A stretch of 64,000 bases of DNA from Mycolicibacterium pyrenivorans (lineage in GTDB: Bacteria; Actinomycetota; Actinomycetes; Mycobacteriales; Mycobacteriaceae): NCBI RefSeq assembly GCF_025821625.1, contig NZ_JACKSH010000089.1, positions 62,001-126,000 on the forward strand, read 5' to 3'. Each line of letters starts with the position of its first letter. Position 1 is the stretch's first letter. The translations under genes and the position numbers were made by a program. The notes below the pieces were generated by a model. It made no database searches. It worked only from the letters and a program-made list of their open reading frames with translations, and was not told the origin of the DNA. Of this stretch, positions 55,055 through 64,000 are shown in pieces.

Positions 55055-58000
55055 TCAAGCGGCGGGCAGGTCCATCAACGCGGCCACCTCGTCGGCGGTG
55101 AGCAGCACGTCGGGACTGACGGTGCGCCCGGAACGCACGTAGTGGAACGCGGCGCGCACCGACTCCACTGGGCACCCCTGTAACCGCGCCCACGCCAGTC
55201 GGTAGACGGCGAGCTGAACAGCGTTGCGCTGCAGATCTTCTGGTGTCGACGGCGGGTCGCCGGTCTTCCAGTCCACCACCGTCACTCCGCCGTCTTCATC
55301 GGCGAAGACCGCATCGATACGTCCACGCACCACCCGCCCGGCGATCACCATGTCGAACGGGACCTCCACATCGACGGGCGTGCGCGCCGCCCACGCGGAC
55401 ACCGCGAACGCGGCCTGCAACTCCTCGAGCTCTCCCCTGTCCTGGCGGTCGGCATCCACGGCTCCGGGAAGATCGTCGAGATCGAACAGCTTCTCCGCCT
55501 GGAAGTAACGTTGCACCCATTCGTGAAACGCCGTGCCCAGCAAAGCCTGTGAGTCCGGCCGCCGTGGCAGCCGACGGTGCAGCCGTCGGGCGACGGCGTC
55601 GGGGTCGCGCCCGAGTTCCACGAGCGTGCTCACCGAGAGTTGGGTTGGCAGCGGCGGGGTGGGCCGGTGGGCCGCAACCTCGCGCTCGGCCAGCAGCGCG
55701 TCGACGTCGGCGGCCCAGCCGTGCACGTCGGCGGGTTCGATGTCCTCGAGGTCCGCCGAGATCGCCTGCGACACCAAAGCGGCACCCCGATCGAGGGTTT
55801 CGCGGCGACCTGCGACCGGGTCGATTGGCCACATCGCCTCGACAACCCGGTCGCGCAGCGGGTTCGGCTCGCCGTCGGCGGGGGCCTCGGCCCAGACGTC
55901 GGCGACCCCGCACGGCGTGCCCGCGGCGGCCGACGCGTCGATGACGTCCTTGAGTTCGCAGAGGAACGCCGACGGGCCCCGGGGCTTGGATTCGGTGGCG
56001 CCCCAGTGGTGACCCGACACCAGCAACGTGTGCTCGGCGCGGGTGATGGCCACGTACAGGAGCCGGCGCTCTTCGTCGGTGCGCCGCTGATCGAGGCTGC
56101 GCTTGTGGTCGGAGATCCTGTCCGACAGGGCTTTCCGATCGTTGACCGTGGATGTGTCCAGCACCGGGACACCGTGCTCGGAGGCGGTCGCGCAGTCCCC
56201 GCGCAACAGCGGGGGCAGATCGGCCGCGTCGGTCAGCCAGGTGCGGGGGGACGCTGTCGACGGGAACACCCGCCCGCTGAGGTGCGGGACGGCGACGACC
56301 TGCCACTCCAGGCCCTTGGCGGCATGCACGGTCAGGATCTGCACCCGGTCGGTGGCCACCGTGACCTCGGCGGGCGCCAGCCCGTTCTCCACCTGCTCGG
56401 CGGTGTCGAGGAACGCGAGCAGCGCGGACACCGTGGTGCCCGGCCTGCTCGAGAAGTCGGCGACCACATCCCCGAACGCATCCAGGTGTTCGGCGCCCGA
56501 CCAGCCCGCCGACACCGGCCTGGCAGCTCGAACTTCGGCGTCCACCCCGAGGAGCCGGCGCACCTCGGCGACCAGGTCGGGAAGAGGGCTGTCGAGGTGC
56601 GCGCGCAGTGCACTCAACTCACGGCCCAGCGCCACGATCCTGGCGTAGCCCGCTGGGGAGTACGCCGTGGCGGCCCCGGGATCGCAGATCGCGTCGGCCA
56701 GGCACGCCGCGTCGGCGTCCGGAGCGACCTGCGCGACGATCTGCTCGGGTCCCACGCGGTGCGCGGGTGCGCCGATGTCGTCCAGTTGCACAGCGCGCCG
56801 CCACAGCGCGGAGATGTCGCGGGCACCGAGCCGCCAGCGGGGACCGGTGAGGACTCGCATCGCCGCGGTCCCGGCAGTGGGGTCGGCGGCCAGCCGCAGC
56901 ATCGCGACCACGTCGGCCACCTCGGGCACCGACAGCAGCCCCGCCAGTCCGACCACCTCGACGGCGACCCCGCGCCGGGTGAGGGCTTCGGCCATCGGCG
57001 CGGCATCGGCGTTGCGCCGCACCAGCACCGCCGCTGTCGGCGCGACACCCGATGCGTTCACGCCGTCGTGGTAGCGCTGCGCCACGTTCTCGGCAACCCA
57101 TTCGCGTTCGGCCTCCACGTCGGGCAGCAGGGCACACCGCACGTCACCCTGCCCTGCGTCGGGCCGGGGCCGCAGCGAGCGCACCTCCACCGAACGGCGT
57201 CGCGCATCTGTGGAGACCGCGTTGGCGAGGTGCAGCACCTCCGGCGGGTTGCGCCAGCTGGTCCGCAGTTCCAGGCTGGGTGCCGGCGTGCCGTCGGAGC
57301 GGGGGAAGTCGGTGGTGAACCGCGGAAGGTTGGTCGCCGACGCCCCGCGCCACCCGTAGATCGACTGGATCGGGTCGCCCACGGCCGTGAGCGCGAGTCC
57401 GTCGTCCACGCCGCCACCGAACAGCGATGACAGCGCGACCCGTTGGGCGTGCCCGGTGTCCTGGTATTCGTCGAGCAGCACGACCCGGTAACGCTGCCGA
57501 AGTTGCTCGCCGACCTGGGGGAAGCCCGATGCCAGCCGCGCGGCCGACGCCATCTGCATGCCGAAGTCGATGACTCGTTCCTCGCGCATGCGCCGGTGCA
57601 GCGCATCGATAAGGGGAACCAGCGCTGTGCGTTCGGTCTGCGTGCCCAGCATCCGCAGCAGCCACTGGCTCGGGCCGCGGTCACGCTGATACCTGCCGGG
57701 GGGCAGCGTGTGCACCAGCCGCTCGAGCTCGAGGTGGGTGTCGCGAAGCTGGTCGGTGTCGACGAGGTGTTCGGACAGCTGCCCGGCCAGCCTCAGGACC
57801 ATCGCGGTGATCGACGACGGTGACTTCTCGGTCTCCAGCGACTCGGGGTGCTCACACACCACGCGAAACGCCAACTGCCACAACTCGGTCTCACCGAGCA
57901 GCCGGGTGTCGGGCTCGACCGGCAGGAGCAGGCCGTATTCACGCAGCAAGGTGCCCGCGAACGCGTGGTAGGTGCCGATCGTCACCGCGTCGTCACCGAT

Positions 58001-58312
58001 GTCCGAGCATTCGGTACCGGGGATCATCAATCCCGCGCCGGCGAGCCGGGCCAGCCGAGCGCGAACCCGCCGCAGTAGCTGGCCCGCGGCCTTGCGGGTG
58101 AACGTCAGACCCAGCACCTCGCCGGGACGGGCGTACCCGTTGGCCACCAGCCACACCACCCGTGCGGCCATCGTCTCGGTCTTTCCTGCGCCGGCACCGG
58201 CGATCACCACCAACGGGCCCGGCGGGGCGGCGATGACGGCGGCCTGCTCGTCGGTGGGCGCGAAAAGACCGAGCGCACTGGCCAGTTCGGCGGGGCTGTA
58301 CCGCGGGCTCAT
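55055..58312 (-). CDS. adnB: AdnB subunit of the AdnAB helicase-nuclease
   Basis: AdnAB is the mycobacterial motor that resects DNA double-strand breaks. This subunit has about 1085 residues. Walker A GAGAGKTE lies at about 39-46. Walker B VVLLDEYQDTGH has the catalytic Glu, and LYVAITRAEHTLLVSG is the motif VI region. The C-terminal nuclease domain has VTVVDWKTGDPP with the metal Asp and Lys. It is therefore the active motor and one of two nucleases. ATG 58312 overlaps the adnA stop (ATGA), so the subunits are made together. The order matches Rv3202c-Rv3201c. Confidence 0.95.
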   Translation of the reverse strand: MSPRYSPAELASALGLFAPTDEQAAVIAAPPGPLVVIAGAGAGKTETMAARVVWLVANGYARPGEVLGLTFTRKAAGQLLRRVRARLARLAGAGLMIPGTECSDIGDDAVTIGTYHAFAGTLLREYGLLLPVEPDTRLLGETELWQLAFRVVCEHPESLETEKSPSSITAMVLRLAGQLSEHLVDTDQLRDTHLELERLVHTLPPGRYQRDRGPSQWLLRMLGTQTERTALVPLIDALHRRMREERVIDFGMQMASAARLASGFPQVGEQLRQRYRVVLLDEYQDTGHAQRVALSSLFGGGVDDGLALTAVGDPIQSIYGWRGASATNLPRFTTDFPRSDGTPAPSLELRTSWRNPPEVLHLANAVSTDARRRSVEVRSLRPRPDAGQGDVRCALLPDVEAEREWVAENVAQRYHDGVNASGVAPTAAVLVRRNADAAPMAEALTRRGVAVEVVGLAGLLSVPEVADVVAMLRLAADPTAGTAAMRVLTGPRWRLGARDISALWRRAVQLDDIGAPAHRVGPEQIVAQVAPDADAACLADAICDPGAATAYSPAGYARIVALGRELSALRAHLDSPLPDLVAEVRRLLGVDAEVRAARPVSAGWSGAEHLDAFGDVVADFSSRPGTTVSALLAFLDTAEQVENGLAPAEVTVATDRVQILTVHAAKGLEWQVVAVPHLSGRVFPSTASPRTWLTDAADLPPLLRGDCATASEHGVPVLDTSTVNDRKALSDRISDHKRSLDQRRTDEERRLLYVAITRAEHTLLVSGHHWGATESKPRGPSAFLCELKDVIDASAAAGTPCGVADVWAEAPADGEPNPLRDRVVEAMWPIDPVAGRRETLDRGAALVSQAISADLEDIEPADVHGWAADVDALLAEREVAAHRPTPPLPTQLSVSTLVELGRDPDAVARRLHRRLPRRPDSQALLGTAFHEWVQRYFQAEKLFDLDDLPGAVDADRQDRGELEELQAAFAVSAWAARTPVDVEVPFDMVIAGRVVRGRIDAVFADEDGGVTVVDWKTGDPPSTPEDLQRNAVQLAVYRLAWARLQGCPVESVRAAFHYVRSGRTVSPDVLLTADEVAALMDLPAA

Positions 58313-61300
58313 GGTTGACCGCTCCTGGTGTCCTGGGCGGGGCACATGGCCCGGACCGGGCAGTACGCGCAGCCGTCGTTGATGCGCGCGACGAAGCGCG
58401 GACCCTGGGTGGCCGCGGCGGCCTGGTGCACCACCGCGCTCCACTCGGCCTGGCCCTGCGGGGTGAGCGCCGCCTGATCCCGTTCAGTCGCCCCGCCGCC
58501 GCTGGTCTTGCCGAGGTAGACCAGACGCCCGCCACCCGGCTCGTTGCCGTCGGCGAGCAGGCCTTCGGCGACGGCCAGCTGGTACATCGCCAGCTGGGCG
58601 TGGCTCTGGGCGTCGTCCTTGGTGACCGGGCTCTTGCCCGTCTTGATGTCGACCACGACAAGCCTGCCCGCGCTGTCGCGTTCGAGGCGGTCGAGGCGCC
58701 CGCGCACCCGGACCGCGGGGAGATCGCTCTCGTCGGGACGGCTCACCTCGCCCTCGACGTCGACCTCGGTGCCGATCTCGGTGAGTTCGTGGCGGGTGTC
58801 GGCGCGCCAGCGCAGGAAGGTCGACAGCATCTCCACGTGGCGGGTCAGCTCGTTGTCGGCATGCCACGGCGCATCGAAAGGTATCTGACCCCAGACTTTT
58901 TCGAGGTCGTTGATCATCTGCGATTCGGTCTTGCCCGGCTCGGCGACGAGTGCGTGAACCAGCGATCCCAGTGCGGAGCGGACGTCGCGGCCGGTGGCAC
59001 CGCCGTGTCGTTCGAGCAACCAGCGCAGCGGACAGTCCGAGAGCATCTGCAACGTCGAGGGTGACAACGTCACGACGTGACCTGCGTCGGCCCACAGCGG
59101 TTCATCGCTGGACAGGTCACGCATGCCGTACCACGACGCGGGGGCCGCGCCGTGGATATCGGCCGCGGCAAGGCGTGCTAATTGCACTGCAGCACAACTC
59201 CTTTCCGTATCTCCGACGACCCCCTGCGGGGAACACACCACCGAGCGCAGCCGGCCCACGAGGGCCGACGGCGCCAAGAGCCGCGGAGCCCGGATCGGCT
59301 GGGAGTCTTCGGCCACGGGGTCGGTGGCCAGCGCGCTCAACTCTTGGCAGAACGACGACGGCAACATCGCCTCGTCGCCGCCGCTGTCCACGGCCGTCAC
59401 CAGCAGTCGGTGCCGCGCCCGGCCCATGGCGGTGATCAGCAGTCGGCGCTCCTCGGCGAGCAGGGGTGCCCGGCTGGACAGCCCGCGTTGTCCGGCGTCC
59501 GCGACGCCGTCCATCACGTCCACCAACTCCTGGGTGGCCAGCACCCCGCCCCGCGGGGAGACGTTGGGCCACAACCCTTCCTGCACCCCGGCGATGACCA
59601 CGAAGTCCCACTCCCGGTTCAGCGCGGAGTGAGCGCTGAGCACCGCGACCGCATCGGGCTGCGGGCCGTCGTCACGTCGCGCCGGCGGTAGGGATAGGGC
59701 CGTGATGTGGTCGACCAGTCCGCGCAGCGACGCTCCCGCCGTCCGTTCGACGTACTGCTCGGCGACGTCGAACATCGCGGTGACGGCGTCGAGGTCGCGG
59801 TCGGCCTGTGCCCCGGCCGGCCCGCCGCGTTCGCCGGCGGTCAGCCAGCGCCGCTGCAGACCCGAGCGGTGCCACGCCTGCCACAGCGTGTGCCGCGGGT
59901 CACGGCCGTCGTCGGCGCTGCGCCGGGCGGCCGCCAGCACCGCACGCACCCGCCGCAACGCACGGGCCTGCTCCTCGGAGAAGGCGCCGGATCCGCGCTG
60001 CAGGGCTTCGACGAGCAGATCCCCGAAGCCGGCGGATGATTCAGGGGCGGCTCGGCGCAGCGCACGTCGCAACTGCCGCAGCGAGACCGGATCGACGCGG
60101 CCGATCGGACCCGTCAGCAGCGCCAGCGCCCGTTGCCCGTCGAGACTGTCCGAGGTGGCCTCCAGCACGGTCAGCAGCGCCCGCACGGCCGGGTGGTCCG
60201 CCAGCGCCGAATCGCCTTGGGGAACGTCCACAGGCACCCCGGCGGCCGTCAGCGCGCGGCCGAGCGCGGCACCCATGCGAGGCACCGAGCGCACGATCAC
60301 CGCCATCTGCGCCCACGGCACCTCGTCGACGAGGTGCGCGCGTCGCAGCGCGTCGGCGATCAGCGCGGCCTCGGCGTGTGGCGACGCCGCGATCCGCACC
60401 GTCAACCCGGCGGTGACAGCGCCCGGCGCGTCGGTACCGGTGAATGTCCGCGGCCGGTCGCCGCCCGGCAGGCGGCGCGCCACCGCACCGATGACGTCGG
60501 CTACCGGGGCCGCGCAGCGGTGCGACTGGGTGAGCATCAACACCGGGCCGATCCCGCGCAGCAACGCGGGATCGGCACCGCGGTACCCGAACACGGTCTG
60601 GTGCGGATCGCCGGCGATCACCGTGAGCTCAGCCCCGGCCGCCAGCACCTGCACCAGACGGGCGGCCTGCGGATCGAGGTGCTGGGCGTCGTCGACCAGG
60701 AGCAGCGTGACGCGAGCGCGTTCGGCGGCCAGCAGGTCGGCGTCGGTCGCGAACGCCTCCAGCGCGGCTCCGACAAGTTCGGCCGCACCCAGGGCGGGCA
60801 CGGTCGCCTGTGGAGCGGCCATCCCCACAGCCGACCGCAGCAGCATGATCTGTTCATAGGCCTGGGCGAACCGGCCCGCGGCCTGCCACTCGGGCCGACC
60901 GGCCATCCGGCCGATGCGTTGCAGCGCAGCGGGATCGACTCCGCGCTCGCTGCAGCGAGCCAGCAGGTCGCGCAGTTCCGTCGCGAAACCGACGGTGCTG
61001 AGCGCCGGACGCAGATGCGCGGGCCACCGCGCCGGTGAGGCGTCCCCGTCCTCGAGGTCTCCGGCGAGGAGTTCGCGGATGATGCCGTCCTGCTCGGCGC
61101 TGGTGATCAACCTCGGCGGCGGGCTCCCGTTTCGCTGCGCGGCCAGGCGCAGCACCGCGAACGCGTAGGAGTGCACGGTCCGCACCAGCGGTTCGCGCAC
61201 CACCGTGCGTTCACCGGAACCCAACAACGTCGCGGTGATCGCGGCCTTGGCCTGCGCTCCGAGGCGGGCCGAACCGGTCAGCAGCAGAACGGATTCCGGA

Positions 61301-61446
61301 TCGCATCCCGCTGCGATGCGTGCGGCCGCGGTCTCCACCAGCAGCCTGCTCTTACCGGTGCCGGCACCACCCAGCACGCGAACGGTGCCGCGCATCTCGC
61401 GCCGCCCCAGCGCGGCCGGTGTCAACTCGGTGTGTGGCGCAGACAT
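58309..61446 (-). CDS. adnA: AdnA subunit of the AdnAB helicase-nuclease
   Basis: This subunit has 1045 residues. Walker A GGAGTGKS lies at about 26-33. Walker B reads LLLVDDAQHLD, with Asp for the catalytic Glu, and MGRARHRLLVTAVD replaces the usual motif VI. The motor is therefore probably weak, as known for AdnA. The C-terminal nuclease has LVVVDIKTGKSP. The four cysteines of an iron-sulfur nuclease clasp are visible: MLSDCPLRWLL plus CAYCPVRAMC near the end. It is the first gene of the pair and coupled to adnB. It begins with MSAPHTEL. Confidence 0.94.
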   Translation of the reverse strand: MSAPHTELTPAALGRREMRGTVRVLGGAGTGKSRLLVETAAARIAAGCDPESVLLLTGSARLGAQAKAAITATLLGSGERTVVREPLVRTVHSYAFAVLRLAAQRNGSPPPRLITSAEQDGIIRELLAGDLEDGDASPARWPAHLRPALSTVGFATELRDLLARCSERGVDPAALQRIGRMAGRPEWQAAGRFAQAYEQIMLLRSAVGMAAPQATVPALGAAELVGAALEAFATDADLLAAERARVTLLLVDDAQHLDPQAARLVQVLAAGAELTVIAGDPHQTVFGYRGADPALLRGIGPVLMLTQSHRCAAPVADVIGAVARRLPGGDRPRTFTGTDAPGAVTAGLTVRIAASPHAEAALIADALRRAHLVDEVPWAQMAVIVRSVPRMGAALGRALTAAGVPVDVPQGDSALADHPAVRALLTVLEATSDSLDGQRALALLTGPIGRVDPVSLRQLRRALRRAAPESSAGFGDLLVEALQRGSGAFSEEQARALRRVRAVLAAARRSADDGRDPRHTLWQAWHRSGLQRRWLTAGERGGPAGAQADRDLDAVTAMFDVAEQYVERTAGASLRGLVDHITALSLPPARRDDGPQPDAVAVLSAHSALNREWDFVVIAGVQEGLWPNVSPRGGVLATQELVDVMDGVADAGQRGLSSRAPLLAEERRLLITAMGRARHRLLVTAVDSGGDEAMLPSSFCQELSALATDPVAEDSQPIRAPRLLAPSALVGRLRSVVCSPQGVVGDTERSCAAVQLARLAAADIHGAAPASWYGMRDLSSDEPLWADAGHVVTLSPSTLQMLSDCPLRWLLERHGGATGRDVRSALGSLVHALVAEPGKTESQMINDLEKVWGQIPFDAPWHADNELTRHVEMLSTFLRWRADTRHELTEIGTEVDVEGEVSRPDESDLPAVRVRGRLDRLERDSAGRLVVVDIKTGKSPVTKDDAQSHAQLAMYQLAVAEGLLADGNEPGGGRLVYLGKTSGGGATERDQAALTPQGQAEWSAVVHQAAAATQGPRFVARINDGCAYCPVRAMCPAQDTRSGQP

Positions 61447-61491
61447 GTGGGAATGACATCACGTGGGTCCGACAAGTCACGCTGACGTGCA

Positions 61492-63395
<1,904 letters not shown>

Positions 63396-63407
63396 GACTC
63401 CACTAAA

Positions 63408-63433
63408 CCATTGACCGACCGCCCGGTCAATGG
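63408..63433. promoter_or_regulatory. TetR-type operator between hydrolase and regulator
   Basis: CCATTGACCG and CGGTCAATGG form perfect 10-bp arms around a 6-base centre. A related GACCGGTC palindrome recurs at 63526-63533, near the regulator start, within TGACCGGTCGGTCGG. Both carry the GACCG core, so one TetR protein may bind both and control both directions. Confidence 0.65.
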
Positions 63434-63561
63434 ATGGAACTGGCTACCCGCTCTTAGTGCTCGGACATGAACTCCTGCAGCAAGCTCCGTGGGGCGGGTC
63501 GCAGACTCAAGGGATAGAGTTGCCTGACCGGTCGGTCGGTTCAACGGCGAGTAAGGGCAAC

Positions 63562-64000
63562 ATGGTGAGCAGCACGCGTGCCGACGCGAAAGAAAAGACG
63601 CGAGAAACCCTGCTCGTTACCGGTCTCAAGTTGGCCGAGACCACCGGCCTTGACGGCTTGAGCATCAATGCCGTCACCGCTGCGGCCGGCGTGGCCAAGG
63701 GCACCTTCTTCCACCACTTCGGCGACCGGACCTCCTATCTGGTGGCCCTACACCGACATTTCCACGACCGGATCGTCGATGAGGTGCAGAGCGCCGTGAT
63801 CGCCATCGCGCCGGGTAGCCGACGACTGGAGACGATGTCCGGCATCTACCTCGACGCCTGCCTCCGCAATCGTGGCGTCAGGGCACTGACGTTGGAAGCG
63901 CGCGGCATCCTGGCCATCCAGGCCGAGATCACCAGGCGCAATGAGACCACCGTCGCCCTCCTGACGACCGACTTCGTCGCGCTCGGGTGGCCGCAGCCGC
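63562..64000 (+). CDS. TetR-family regulator (3'-truncated by window edge)
   Basis: The frame runs off the right edge without a stop after about 146 codons. The N-terminal helix-turn-helix is clear: LSINAVTAAAGVAKGTFFHH followed by FGDRTSYL. The remaining helical part starts the effector-binding domain. ATG 63562 has GTAAGGGCAAC upstream. It is divergent from the alpha/beta hydrolase, with two GACCG-type dyads in the gap. This arrangement is the standard self-repressing TetR layout. The missing end leaves the effector domain undefined. Confidence 0.9.
   Translation, partial: MVSSTRADAKEKTRETLLVTGLKLAETTGLDGLSINAVTAAAGVAKGTFFHHFGDRTSYLVALHRHFHDRIVDEVQSAVIAIAPGSRRLETMSGIYLDACLRNRGVRALTLEARGILAIQAEITRRNETTVALLTTDFVALGWPQP

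Overview
The window is GC-rich, densely packed DNA from a Mycobacterium-type actinobacterium, probably a rapidly growing Mycolicibacterium. The assignment rests on gene content and order. From 1 to about 16.7 kb and from about 30 to 49.5 kb the genes follow M. tuberculosis Rv1283c to Rv1251c in descending order: oppC-oppD-oppA, the GMC oxidoreductase Rv1279, the Rv1278/Rv1277 ATPase-nuclease pair, Rv1276c, lprC/lprB, the Rv1273c/Rv1272c exporter, the Rv1264 cyclase, Rv1262c, Rv1261c, udgB, tap, Rv1257c, cyp130 with Rv1255c, Rv1254, deaD, lprE and Rv1251c. From 52.5 to 61.4 kb a second collinear block follows (nudC-Rv3200c-adnB-adnA), so a rearrangement junction lies between about 49.5 and 52.5 kb. 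These relationships come from remembered family sequences, not from a search.

Region by region. 1-4.4 kb: oligopeptide ABC importer, cut at the left edge. 4.4-7.2 kb: a prolyl-aminopeptidase-like hydrolase and a GMC flavoprotein. 7.2-11.7 kb: a YhaN/YhaO (Rad50/Mre11-like) pair and a SixA-like phosphatase. 11.8-16.7 kb: two lipoproteins and a heterodimeric ABC exporter. 16.7-21.3 kb: a molybdopterin oxidoreductase, small conserved proteins, an AIM24 protein and Dtd. 21.3-29.9 kb: an accessory segment absent from the M. tuberculosis order. It holds a haemophore-like protein with a Met-Pro-Gly tail, a broken ABC transporter, a His-tailed beta-propeller lipoprotein, a BlaI/M56 regulator pair and a copper operon (CopZ, secreted HVHP protein, CtpV-like ATPase) with two CsoR-type operators. 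30-49.5 kb: cyclase, base-excision glycosylases, small redox enzymes, Tap efflux, CYP130, an IdeR-boxed siderophore reductase, DEAD helicase and a giant nuclease-helicase. 49.5-52.3 kb: flavoproteins. 52.5-61.4 kb: NudC, a K+ channel and the AdnAB recombination motor. 61.5-64 kb: an antigen-85-like mycolyltransferase, an alpha/beta hydrolase and a TetR regulator cut by the right edge.

The copper segment is the most distinctive part. A cytosolic chaperone, an exporter and two secreted proteins ending in the same DGHGH tail suggest one copper-handling set, but no csoR gene is in the window. DNA metabolism is also heavily represented (YhaON pair, two glycosylases, Rv1251c-type helicase, AdnAB). 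No tRNA, rRNA, CRISPR array or intact insertion sequence was seen.
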